Assembly (NCBI GenBank): GCA_033439295.1
Contig: JAVTLE010000016.1
Coordinates: 2,294,001 to 2,358,000 of the forward strand
Reading direction: 5' to 3'
DNA from: Deuterostichococcus epilithicus
Taxonomy: Eukaryota > Chlorophyta > Trebouxiophyceae > Prasiolales > Stichococcaceae
DNA length: 64,000 nt
Of this stretch, positions 10,817 to 21,846 are shown one piece after another. Each line of letters starts with the position of its first letter. The first letter of the stretch is position 1. Both the position numbers and the translations under genes were made by a program. The notes beneath the pieces were generated by a model. The model was not told the DNA's origin. It did not search any database and worked only from the letters and a program-made list of their open reading frames with translations.

Positions 10817-13800
10817 ATGGCGAGGGCGGATGAAGGCGCCTTCATCGAGGCGCTCATAGCATCCGAGCGCATCAGGGACTGGCTGGCTGCCATCAAGCAA
10901 CCTGAGTCGGCGAAGTGTGGCATGTGCTGGATTATCACTGACTGCGAGTGATCTGGAGGTTTGATTGCCTGCTTGTTCGAGGATGGGCACTCATGCCACC
11001 GGCTGCCGCGGCGTCCGGAGCTCTGAAGGCTATCACGTTTTGTGCCTCCCAGGCATCGGGCAGCACTTCAGCAGCTTGAAGAGTGGGTCTTGCAACGCGA
11101 TGCCTACGCTGAGGAGGTGACGTGATGCGCTGTCGTGCCCCACATGCCCGTTCCACTGACGGCTGCGTCTGACGGCCGCACAATAAATAAGGCTTGATTG
11201 GTGGCCGCGTCGCTAACGCAGGCGCGGCAGGCGGGCGCTGTGCCCATCCTTACAGGCCTGCTCAAGCGCACAGGCGAGCGACGCTAACCTGACTCCAAGC
11301 ACGGTGTTGCTGCCAGCTCCGAGCCCTGCATGGCCCGGCTGACCGCTGAGCACCACTTGGACGCCGTGCGACCGGCCAGGGGTGTGTTGAACTGCAGATG
11401 ATGAACGCATGCAGACATCGGCGGCGCGGGTCATTGCAGCCTGCAGCGGCCCCTCGGCAATGCCGTCGATGGTGTGTTTCCCGACCCCGGCACGTCCCTC
11501 CTGTGCTGACTCGAAGCACAGCATCAAGCACTTGCATTGCAGCCAGTGTGAGCATGATCGGCGGTTGCCGAAAGTGCTGCGTATGGCCAACCAATGTCGC
11601 ACAGCTCACGGGGACCCCTTCCTGGTGCGCAGACCCGGGTGTTCAGTTATGGGAAGGCCAGCGTGGCAGTGTGCGAGGGGGCACTCGGGGACGGCCTCGG
11701 CGCTCGTGTGTGGCTGTCAGCGCAGGTGGGCCTCACATGCTACCGCACCATCCCACAGCCCTGGGGGGTGGCGCCTGGCGCCTGACTGAGCATCGCTGGA
11801 GGAGGCTCTGGTTGCAGGGGCGATGCATGTCATGCTTCCCATACACAACACAGCATCTCAGCATTTGACGCTTATGAGCGCCAGTATGTTTGCAGATTTT
11901 ATCAAGCCTGAGGCCGAACTCCGAGCCAGAACTGAACATCCCATGCTGCAGGCGTTGGCGCGCACGATGGTGGCGGCGCCGCAGCTGGTGACCGGCTGCA
12001 CCGTGCTGGAGGTTGGCGCCGGCGTCGGGCTGTCAGGGCTGCTGGCCGCCCGCCTTGGCGCCGCACAGGTGTCGTCATGATGTCCACGCCCTCACAGGCA
12101 TGTGGCGCTCATGTGAACCTGGCCAGCCCATGCGTTCGGCAGTGAGTCACCCACTGTCCGCCATCCATGGCTCGTAAATCGGTTACGGGCTGGCAGCCTT
12201 GTTGAAAAGCCGTTGCTTCCTGGAAGGATGTGAACAACACGGCCGCACCATGTCTGCCACGCGGGGCTGTGGCTGTGGCGGCCCCGATGACATGCTCACT
12301 TCTGGTGGCTCGCAGGTCACGCTGACCGACTATGAGGCGCCTGTGCTGCGGTGCCTGCGAAGCTCTGCGGACGCTACGGCGGCCCTCGACGGGGAGCGGC
12401 TGCCGGGCGGCATCCGCCCGCCTCAGCAGCAGCCGGCTTCAGGCTCCGTCACGCAGGCGGACCCATGCTGTCTGGACGCCAGCGCGGATCCAACGATGGG
12501 TCCCATGGTGGCCGGTGCCGCCGAGGCTGCCAATTGGGACCCTGAGGATGCCGATAGCTGCGAAGACTTGGACGAGTTCCTCGCGGACGATGGCGGCGGC
12601 GGCGGCAGTGGCGGCGGCGGCGGCAGCGGCGGCGGCGGCGGAAGCAGCTGGGACTGGGTGCGTGGCGCGCTGCCCTGCCTGCTGCTCTCTGCTGCAGTCA
12701 GCTCCCCGCCCGCTGCTCTCTGCTGCAGTCAGCTCTCGCGACCTAGGGCTTGGAAACCAGAAGCCTGCAGCGCATGTAATGGCAGTCTTCAGAGAGCCGC
12801 AACGGCTTCGGCTTTGTAGGATTGAAAATAGGACAAACAGTGGACCCAAGTCTTGGTACATCGTCCTCAGCCGTCGACCGGCGTCTGCGCGACAGGGTGC
12901 CGTCGCGGTCAGGCGCTTGGACTGGGGCGACGCAGCCGCAACTCTGGACAGCACCGAGCCGCGGCAACCCAGTGGCGGCGCAGCGGATCGGAGCGGCGGC
13001 GCAGCGAAAGGCGTGGGCGGGACCAGCGGCGCGGCCTGGACCGACGGCCCGCCCGATCTGGCGGTGGACGCGCAGTTCGAGGCGAGTGCCTCTGCCTGCC
13101 GTGTGATGCACAAAATGAGTGAAAGTATCTCCGTACATCCGGTCCTCGTGAACCGGAGTTGCCCAGGGAAAACGCCGGCACAAACGCCGTTCCGCGGGCG
13201 CAGCAGCCAGCCCAGCTGCTTGCTCCTCTCCTCCTTCCCGAGGCGATGCCCATGCCAGGGCCAGGAGTCGCTGAGGGCGTGCCATCTCAACGCGTCGCCC
13301 CGCAATGCATGCCCACGGGGTCGTCGGCAGGCATCATCTATAAGGGCGTGCCCCCCAGCGGTTTATCCACCCTCCTGCCCTGCATGCAGGCAGTCATCGG
13401 CAGCAACAGCACGTGGGAGTGTCCCTCACCAACCGCAGCGTTCAGGACATCCAGACTCTGACAGATGCAGTGCCATCACCATGCAGGTGATCATAGGCAG
13501 TGACGTGGTGTACGAGCTCCGGCACGTGGCGGGGCTCGCGGCGGCGCTGGCGCGGCATCTCGCGCCGGCCGGCCGTGCGCTGCTGTGCTGCCCCGTCCGC
13601 GAGCAGGCACGCCGGCGCTGCGATGTTTTATCTTTGCAGCACCTGCTTATCGATCGTGTGGGCGGCGGTACTGCGCTGCTGTGCTGCATCCGTGAGCAGG
13701 CGCGGTGTCGCTGCATTCTGGTCAGGATCCACCCCACTCCTCGATGCTGTGGGTGGCGGTGGATGCTTGTTGCTATGGTCATGAGGCCGCTGGCTGAATC

Positions 13801-14265
13801 TTGTCGAAAGTCATCTCTGGTGGGTCTCGATACAGGAGGTGTTGGATGCGTTCACCGAGCAGCTGCGTCTGCGGAGGCTGTCGCTGCACATGCAACATGT
13901 GGTGCCGCTGCTGCGCGACGGCGGCATCGCGGACCAGTCCCGCGGCTACGAGGTGGGAAGCTGGAAGCAGCTTTTGATCTGTGAGAGGACAGCCTGTTGC
14001 GCAGCAGAGCCTGATGCTTGCACATCGCTGCATGCGGGTGCATGGCCGCATGCACTCGAAGTCAATACTGGCTGCGGCGCACTGAGCCTGCATTGACTGA
14101 GTCGGAGCCCTGCATCGCCACTGAGGATCTGATACGCAGCAGGAGACCCGCACAGGGGCATCTCTGGGCTTGCAGGGCGGGTTCCGGCTGTTCGCCATCC
14201 AGCACGAGGAGGCGCCACCATTTGTGTGGCCGTGGAATGCCATGCTTGGCTGGCAGGCGCTGTGA
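10817..14265 (+). CDS. Methyltransf_16-type protein lysine methyltransferase
   Basis: Class I SAM-dependent methyltransferase of the METTL21/Methyltransf_16 kind; the substrate cannot be told. Well supported exons are 11633-11725, 11952-12068, 12316-12657, 12896-13081, 13487-13606, 13836-13952 and 14176-14265. Visible motifs are a GARVW entry, the SAM loop VLEVGAGVGLSG, VTLTDYE (motif II), RRLDWGD, the catalytic-region IIGSDVVYE, and the end FVWPWNAML. An insertion in the Rossmann region carries an acidic stretch and a Gly/Ser run. N-terminal exons near 10817-10910, 11055-11118 and 11217-11275 encode a helical region, but their phases do not join cleanly to 11633, so the start is tentative. 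Introns after 13081 (GAG|GCGAGT) and 13606 (CAG|GCACGC) have GC donors. Confidence 0.8.
12681..12735. repeat. Direct repeat in methyltransferase intron
   Basis: Two identical 24-base copies containing CTGCTCTCTGCTGCAGTC lie at 12681-12704 and 12712-12735, just after the donor at 12658. Each contains a good polypyrimidine-CTGCAG acceptor look-alike. Confidence 0.85.
13327..13418 (+). repeat. Two intronic echoes of the methyltransferase VIIGSD exon start
   Basis: At 13382-13418 CATGCAGGCAGTCATCGGCA matches the boundary CATGCAGGTGATCATAGGCA at 13480. A weaker copy, GCAGGCATCATCTATAAGGG, lies at 13327-13350. Both keep the acceptor AG upstream of the true exon. Confidence 0.65.
13673..13718 (+). 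repeat. Intronic echo of a methyltransferase exon end
   Basis: GCGCTGCTGTGCTGCATCCG followed by TGAGCAGGCGCG copies the exon end and GC donor at 13577-13622 (GCGCTGCTGTGCTGCCCCGT then CCGCGAGCAGGCACG). The copy lies about 95 bases downstream, and its donor is also GC. Confidence 0.8.
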
Positions 14266-15021
14266 CAGTATTTCTGGCCCCGCAGCAGTTAATGAAGTCT
14301 CGCGGATGGTAAGAAATAAGGTTATGACAAACAAGTTGCCTTCAAGGATTTTGTGTGGCCGTGCGCATATTTGCAGCGTCAATGGATTGAATCCTAGGTA
14401 CCTCGTAGTCAACAGCGGCAGTCTCCGCTGCGCAAGTAATACCTACACCGGACCCAGCACCAATGCAACTCAGGTGCTACTAGGCAGTCTCTACAGATAG
14501 CTAGCTCGCACAGTGTCACTCAGCAGTCTCTACAGATAGCTCGCAAAATTCAGCGCCATGTGCGCAGGTTCACAGCTTTCGGTTCAATGAAATACCTCTA
14601 GGGTGGTCCCATGCTGTTTGTCTCGTCCCATGCAATTTGTTCCGGCAGTGAGCTTCATGTCCTAGCTCCGCCCCCCGGCCCATGAAACCCTCTGCAGCGA
14701 TGCCAAGAGCTATGCTCCTACAATGCACTGCGCTTCCGCACGCGCGCCATGGTCATGCATTGAGGCGCCTACCATGCGGCACCCAGGCACAACAGCGCAA
14801 CGCCCACCTGTACCTGCAGACTCGCAAACGTTATAACGGTCAGGAATTTGCCCACACTGCCCAGCCATTCAGAAAATAGCGATCGTGCGCACAGGTCAAA
14901 CTGGGCAGATATGTTGTCTGCTTCCGCAAGTCCGTCCGTAGATTAGCATTTCGAGAAGGAGACAGCAGCGCAGCCAAAAGGCACACAGTGTGCTTGCAAG
15001 CGAAGCCACACCCGCAGCCAC
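14266..15021. other. Intergenic, with a short direct repeat
   Basis: No gene is recognised. An 18-base direct repeat (CAGTCTCTACAGATAGCT) lies at 14485-14502 and 14524-14541. A frame at 14887-15010 without stops (starting VKLGRYVVCFRKSV) may be an upstream exon of the next locus, but it has no clear support. Confidence 0.4.
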
Positions 15022-16560
15022 ATGCCGGGGTCCGCGCCGTATCCAGCAGCCTGCGTCTGCGCGTTCCTCACACCGGACGGCGGCGGCGGCGGCGCAACGC
15101 TGGCGTCCGCCGCGCTCGCGGCTGTGGCGTTGGCGGTGACGTTGCAGGCGCTGAACAGCAACGAGCTGCGCGGCAGGCGGCAGAGCGACCGTTAGTGCTA
15201 CTGACGGCAGAGCGAGTTGGTTTCACCGCCACGGTTGCAAGATGCGGCGGATGTCCCTCTTCCGAAGTGAGGCGTGCATGCCCAGCAAGGAGCGCCATGC
15301 ATGGGGGAAAGAGTGGACTCACAATTGGCCACCGTACAGCAAATTGCCCTCGATGCTCGTTCTGCAGGTGTTGGGTATCTGCGGCCGCAGCGAACCCGGT
15401 TTTAATCCCATCCTCAGCAATACTCATCAGACAACAGAGCCGTTGAGGCAACGAACCAGCGACGTGCCCATTGACATCCAACGATAGCAGCGGCGGCAAG
15501 AGGGTGGCTCAGGCGCAGAAGTCCGAGTAGGGCCGCAGCAGTTAGCAAGCTCGCTGAATTCTCAGCACACCGGCGACTCACCCTGCCCAGCAGGCCGGAG
15601 CAGCTGGATGGACAGCTGCTGGTCGATGCGCTCGAGAGGCACGTCTGCGCCGCCGCCGAGTCGAACGCCACATCCGACAAGCAGCCCAGATCACTCTCTA
15701 CGTCTGAGAGTGGATTACGATTCTCTAGCCAGAAGACACGATGGGTCACTTGATTACACTGCTGTACATGGGGTCATGGTTAGGATGAGCCAGACCTGGG
15801 CAGATGTAATGCGAGCAGGGCAGCTCGGCAAGCGCATGCCTCACTGGAGAGACATGGCGCCTGCACTGAGTGTTCCAAACAAGCGCACCTGTCTGATAGC
15901 TGCTGGACAGCGGCGAGCCCACAGGCGACAGCGCCCGTGCATTGCAGACTTCCGTCAACGCCAGCACCGCCTGCGTGCAAGCGAGGAACAGTTGGCCCAA
16001 CAGCATAGCAACCTGGTGCCTGGACGTGAGCCTGCCATCACGTTTCGTCTGCGAGACACGTGCTGGGATGTGAGAGGAGCGGGCAGGGGGCTGGACACTC
16101 GCCTCTGCAGCTGCCTGGTTGCCCGCCAGCTGCAAGCAGTCTGCACCAGGTGCAGCGGCAGAGTTATGTGAGAGCCAACATGTTGGAGAGCAGCATCTGA
16201 CAGAAGTGCGCCAATCTGAGCCCACGACTCGTTCATGGAGGGCATACCATGCTCACCTAAGACTTTGCTGCTGCCCCATGCGCTCCGACATACGCTGCCG
16301 CAGAACTGCAGCGTATGTAAACAATGAGATTACCACACAATCGATCCAGCGAGATCAGCGAGAGGGTGCCGCCATGTCTGGGTTGAGGCGCAGAGCGCGA
16401 CAGAAGAGCAAACACCACCTCCACTTCTGCGGGAGCAGTTTGAGCCGACAAAGGCTGTCGGCGGCGCTCGACGCCATGCTACTCACCGCAGCGTCGCTGC
16501 TGGCTGAGCACGAGCACGTGCTGGTGATGGAACCGAGGCATCGACCTCCTGTTGCACACA
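15022..16560 (+). CDS. Possible multi-exon gene, unassigned
   Basis: Several fragments look coding but no family is recognised. The first begins MPGSAPYPAACVCAFLTPD and has a hydrophobic Ala-rich stretch, ending near 15190. Others are at about 15573-15664 (RPEQLDGQLLVDALERHV), 15949-16015 (FRQRQHRLRASEEQLAQQ), 16107-16195 and 16392-16530 (LSRQRLSAALDAMLLTAA). The last four are helical, perhaps coiled coil. Splice phases were not confirmed and start and stop are guesses. The opposite strand also has long open frames here, so this is a weak call. Confidence 0.25.
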
Positions 16561-18077
16561 GCTTTTCGCCGTCTTGTGCAGCTATCGTGCGTATGGAGTA
16601 TAGGAGCGATGCGGCCAGGATGAGTAAAATCCAGCTCCGAGCGCCCATGGGGCCCGCAACGTTGCCCAGTCCCCAAGATCTGCCTCGTTCAATCCCAGTC
16701 AACAATTCACATATTGGTGTGAGTTTTCCGAGGCGATCCTTGCATGCAAATGTGGATGCGAGCACTTCCCGCAAGTACTGCGATCTGTTCCCAAGACCAA
16801 CAGAAGCTGGTCAGTCACTTCAGGACTGCCACGTGGCTAGCCAGGCATTACAACAGCTGGCTGCAGAGACGACGTGGTGGAGATGACACTTGCTTACTAT
16901 CTGGTTACGCCGGAAAGTCGTTCGAGATGGGTGATGGAATGAGGCCTCGTTAGAAGCCTCACTCAAGACTTTGTGTGTGCGACGGCGGCGGCGGCAGGGG
17001 AGAAGAGGAGCTGCGGCAAACATCAGTTATGGGTGGTCGGCATGTGCTTGAGAGTGGGAAGTTTCACTTCAACCGTTCAACGTCAGCTGATCTCCGTACA
17101 CGCTCGCATTGCTTGCTAATATAAAAGAAATTGGCATGTACTGTTTACAGACTGCGCACCAGAACAAGCTTCAACGACAGGACTGGTACACCGTGTCGCT
17201 CGCCTAGAAGGATAGCAAGGCAAACCTCCCCGCTTCCATGAAATCCAATCTCGTGTTGCCCCTATGCAATACCATGGCTTGATGCAGCGTGCGGCATGGC
17301 AGATGAAACCCAGCTCTGCCGCCCGCTCGCCATGCAAGCACACGCAATGTGGCATGCACATCAAAGAGGCGCACTCAAAACCACAGCGCACTCGAAAACC
17401 AATGGCCGATAAGAAAATCATGCATCATGAAACCCCGAAGGAGCGTGAGAAACCACGAGCAAGAGCTAATAGAGTTTGACGCAAACCATGGGGGGGCTAG
17501 CCATTTCTGTGCCGGCGTGTTGCGGCCTGCACACGATTCCGAAGTTTAGGCGGCTGCAGCTAGTATGTCTGGTGTATTGCCTCTGCTGTGCTGGTGCCGC
17601 CTTCGCAGATCCTGTTGGATCTGCGACTGTGACATCAGCCAGCGAAGGCATGATGTGGAAGGCATGGCCCGCAGACGAGCGGGCCAAGGTTGTGGTAGGG
17701 GTGCTGCCAAAAAAATATGGACGCCGATGCCCATATCGCATTGCGGCGTCTGCCCAAGCCAGCCGGCAGTTGGCAGGTTGAGGTCTCCCATGCTGCAACG
17801 GACGGCTAGCAAAAGCTGGGTAGCCAAGGCCGGGCCTTTGCAAAACTGCCGCCCCGCGGCCAGCCTCGATCATTGTTGTTGCGGACGCTGCTGCTGCTGC
17901 TGCTGCTGCTGCTGCCGCCACCGCCGCTGATGCAACAACAAGATTCGACCAGAATCTACCATTGCAAGGCCCCGACGACGCTGCGGAAGCCTGTCTAGGC
18001 TGCCGCGTTGCCTGCCGGGGTCCTAGACACTGACGCTGTACTGATATAGCGAAAGCGAAGCTGCGGCGGGAAGCCGC
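16561..18077. other. Mostly non-coding stretch
   Basis: The region is less GC-rich and lacks convincing exons. A plus-strand frame at 17485-17781 has a signal-like hydrophobic segment (LVCLVYCLCCAGAAFA), but it overlaps an equally open minus frame and has no family match. A (CTG)n tract lies at 17888-17914. Confidence 0.35.
17888..17914. repeat. (CTG)n microsatellite
   Basis: About nine CTG units in a region without a confirmed gene. Confidence 0.85.
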
Positions 18078-21000
18078 TCACAACAAAAGCAGCGCTGCAG
18101 CTGCAACCGACAGCAGCGGCAGGGTGCTTGACACCTGCAGCATGTGTGCGAACTGACCATCAGACTGGGAGCATCAGCAGATGACGGACGAGGGCCCTTG
18201 TTTCGGATTGGGGCCTGTAGTGCTCCCAAGGTGGTGAGGAGATGGCCTCCTCTCTGCCGGCTGGCACGAGGCAACGGATCCACAGGCAATGACTGCACAA
18301 GCGTCACCGAGTTCAAAAATTCAAGACGCACCACGCTGCTGAAGGCTGCCTGGTCGGCGACTGGCGCCGCTGCCGTGAGCAGCGGGTCAGTGCCCGCGCT
18401 GGTGGCTGTCGCCGTCGTGGCGGCTGTGGCCACCACCGGCCCGCCCGCAATGCTGGCTGCCGTGTCGGCCACCACCGGGCCGTTGACGCTGTAGCTTATC
18501 CGGCACGCGGTGAACACGCCCTGCCATGTGTCGCCGTAGAATGTATCCTGCGCCATTGTGTTGCGGCATGCTGGCGCAAACTGCGCGGCACAAGGAGGCC
18601 CACCTGTCAGTGGTCACCTGGGTTTTTGTCAGCTGACGTAATGTTGCAGTCACGTCAAGAACTGGGAGGAGCATCCCCTTGTGCAATCCTCATGGACTGG
18701 AAACGAAGCGGCGTCAAGCTGCTGCCTGACGCCCGCAGAATCGCAAACTTCAGCATGTTGCTGACAGTGTGTCCATGCTAGTATGGCAGAACCGGCGCAC
18801 CAGCGCAAACTGGGCTGCGCACGGCTGCGTGCAGGCGTTGCTGTTGGTGGTGGACGTCACACACTGGCTGGCCGTCGCCATGTTGAGGCGGGCCGCGCTC
18901 GCTGCGCAGCCGAAGGCGCCAATCGCCGCTGCGATTAATCAAAACAAGGACAAGTCAGCACGAGTCTCTGGCCCACTTACGAGTTCAGGGCAGCTTGCGG
19001 AGGTCGGACGTTTGTCAGCGAGTTTGCTCTGCCAGGCAGCATCATGGACTGCGGTACAGGAGGTGTGAAACCATGGAAAGCACGAAAGTGGCTGTGCGGC
19101 AGCGCACATGACACTGCGCCGGTGGTGGCAATCGCTGTGCCGGTGGTGCCGGCGCCGCCCGTCGTCGCCTGTGGGTTGGCACCGCTTGCTGCAGCACTGG
19201 CCGCCGCGGCGGATGCGGCTGTGGTAGTGTCAACTGGCGTTGACACGGCGGCAGCCGTGCCTGCCGCCGTCGAGCCAACAGGCACTGTGCCTGCGACGGG
19301 TGTGGCGGCAGTGGAAGCAACGCCGCTGCCAACGCCCACCGTGGCGGGCGTGGCGGCAGCAGCTGCTTCAGTGGCGGGCGCACCGGCGCCGCCTGACAGA
19401 CTCTGCGCCGGCGCGGTGCTGACAGCGACTGTGGCCGGCGTCGCTGAGGCGACCGGAGCGGCAGCGACGGTGGTGGCAGGCGTGGCAATCCCACCGAGGC
19501 CGCCATCCCCGGTGGTGGCGGCGGGGGCGTTGGGAATCGGCGGCAGCCCGCACTTCACGTTCAGCGATTGCACATTCTGCCCACAGCAGCAAACGGAATT
19601 CAGTGAAAGGCGCAAGCTGGGCAATGGAGCTGAGCAATTTGACAGCCGCGCCAAGCAGTGAGGGGATACTTTGCAGCGGCACAGGTGGTGCAGCAGAGTG
19701 CGCCAGCGACTCACATTCAGCCAGTAGTTGTTGCCCCCTTGGCCCAGGCATGTGATGACGTCCAGGCTGCCCCAAGATGCCTGGCACGGGGACTTGCAGA
19801 ACTGCATTCGAGCAAGAAGGAGGGTTACTCTGCAGTATGATCGCGATTCCGGAGTCTTGCCGATCGACACGGTCGCCATCGGCAAACGACGAACGACGGT
19901 CACAGCTGCGTCGGACGCAGTGCAAATGGGTGCTGTTACGGGATTTATGATCAGCGTTATGTCTTGAACTGCACGACGGGTTCAGGCTGACGTGAACCCC
20001 TGGAGCTACAGAGCCGGACGCGGTGTGCAGCATGTGCGGCCCTGGCGTCAGAGCTGCAGAGTATAGACTGTGTTCCGTCGCCTGGGTTTGCGGGGCACTC
20101 ATACTAATCACGGCATTATACCCAGCACGACCCCGAGTGACCCCGAGTCCGCGACGGCCAGGTGCAACCGCTCGCGCAGGTCGCTGTGACCGCCGCGCCC
20201 TCGGCAGGCGTCCAGATTCTCGAGGAGTCACAGCTGCACGCAGTGCCTGGCGCTCAAGCCGGATAAACGCGCGCCACTAGGCATGATCCTAGCAGTCCGA
20301 AAAGGCGGCGCGTTCCACCCCCGCAAAGCGACGTCCGGGGGTGGCGCCAACGCGAGACGCATTGTGCAGCCATTTAGTGGCGCTCTGGGGGCCGAGCTGC
20401 CGGGCACGGCCGCCAGGCGGGGCCGGCGGAGCCCCTCGTGTTTCCAGATCCCGACCCCCGAGGGACCACAGGAAGGCGCAACCACGTGAGCCCTACTCAC
20501 AGACACCCCGGCGTAAGACCGTCGCCGCTGGTGCCATTGCGGCATGAAGGGCGTCAGATCACGCCTGGGGCGGCATGCCGTGCAGACCTGCCCGGAAGGA
20601 CTGCGGCGGAGATTGCCGCGGAACAATTATAGGCAGTCGCGACCCCTCAGTCATTAGGCCCCCAACAAGGTACAGGTGCTGCGCAGGTGACCTCTCGGTC
20701 CAGCCGGTGGGTATTGCAAGTCCGAGACCGTGACAGGCGGGCTGCGCACAGGACAGCCGCTGGCAGCCCGCCGCTTGCGGCCTGAAAGGACCATCGCAGC
20801 TGGGGGCGTGACCCTGTCACCGCCCCCGCCCCGCCCGGATGCTGCCATCGTTGCCAGATCAACAGCACAAACGAGCGATAATGACCACCACAATACAGAC
20901 CGGCGCGTCTCCAGCTGCAAACCGGGTCTCGCAGGTCTCGGACATGCACGCGAAACTGAACCTCGTGGAGTCAGAGGCAGGACGCCGCGAGACGGCAGGC

Positions 21001-21339
21001 CGGCCGGTGCAATGAGAGCACCGGACTGCGCGAGACATCAATCAGCTGTAGATGCGGGCTATTGACAGCGGCGCGGCGGGCCGCTGACTAAGCAGAGGCT
21101 GACCCCTTCTGCAGGGCCGGCTCCAGAGCTGCTGCGAGACAGAGTAGAGTCGGGCGTCTCACCGTGGGCGCCTGCGTCGGGAAGCAGCTGCCGCATGATG
21201 CCACCACGCCGGAGAAGCAGGAGACTTCCTCGCAGGCCTGCGCCACGGAGACGGCTGAGACGCCCGCTGGTCTGACCAAGCAACAAACGACGCCCAGCGC
21301 CACCGCTGCACCAAGCTGGCTCACGCTCCGCCTCGCCAT
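18078..21339 (-). CDS. Secreted Cys-rich, Ala/Thr-rich, probably GPI-anchored protein
   Basis: An extracellular or cell-wall-type protein of unknown function. It starts MARRSVSQLGAAVALGVV at 21339, a typical signal peptide, followed by CEEVSCFSGVVASCGSC. Further Cys-bearing exons lie at about 20250-20130 (VTATCASGCTW), 19815-19710 (CKSPCQASWGSLDVITC), 19580-19090 (a long Ala/Thr/Val-rich, mucin-like tract), 18925-18780 (CTQPCAAQFALVRRFC) and 18615-18300 (CAAQFAPACRNTM). The last exon, 18134-18078, is VSSTLPLLSVAAAALLLL then stop, which looks like a GPI-attachment tail. Recurrent CxxPC/CAxxC patterns suggest a repeated Cys-rich unit. There may be further exons between 20950 and 20640. Intermediate boundaries are approximate. 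Confidence 0.6.
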
Positions 21340-21846
21340 CGCGCCCGTCCGCCCACTGACGCCTTCAGATGCACGCTAATGCCGGTGCTTGAGAGGCTGT
21401 GAGGCTGCAAGTACGCTTGTCGCAGGGGCCATTCCGGAGTAGCCGAATAGTACAAGAGGACTCCCAAGTAGGCTTTGCGCGGGAACAGCTGATCCTTACC
21501 TAAGCCCTATTTCTTTCTTGCCTAAACCCCCTGGTTTATGTAAGATGGCCCATCCTTTGGACCCGTTGCACCCTGCAGCCCTGCACTCCTGCTGCACGAA
21601 GGCCGCCTCGTGCAACGCCGACATTTTGTATCTGCTTGCCGCGATTGTACAGCACCTCGCCGTCTCTGTTCAGCACGCTGGCAAGTTGTCGATCAAACTG
21701 GACGACAGGCAGACCTCCGCAGCCCGCGGAAGGGTGGGCCGTCAGCGCAGCTGGCAGTATTCCGGCAAGTGCACCTGACCACAGACTCCAGTGTCACGAC
21801 TCAGCTCCGCGTCGGTGCGCAACCAGCGCCGGTCGGAGCCGATCGG
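21340..21846. promoter_or_regulatory. Divergent intergenic region
   Basis: This lies between the start of the secreted protein (minus, 21339) and the ceramide synthase start (plus, 21847). It is pyrimidine-rich in places. No specific element was recognised. Confidence 0.35.

Noticed and set aside
12439-13305. 288-codon minus-strand open frame
   Set aside because: Antisense to well supported methyltransferase exons; Ala/Arg-rich shadow composition typical of GC-rich DNA.
14887-15010. Stop-free frame upstream of the unassigned locus
   Set aside because: No start, no supported splice sites, and mixed composition.
16119-16886. 255-codon plus-strand open frame
   Set aside because: Only a short middle part looks coding; the rest has no family features and conflicts with likely splice sites, so it was folded into a weak locus call.
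17466-17921. Minus-strand frame starting with poly-Ala
   Set aside because: The Ala run is a translated CTG microsatellite, and the plus strand is equally open.
18400-18490. CRISPR-like spaced repeats (ACCACCGG motifs)
   Set aside because: They are codon-level repeats of a low-complexity Ala/Thr/Gly protein region, with no spacer structure.
20250-21500. Possible rRNA or other structural RNA because of the different base texture
   Set aside because: No conserved rRNA segments are recognisable, and the minus strand holds Cys-bearing exons and a signal peptide.
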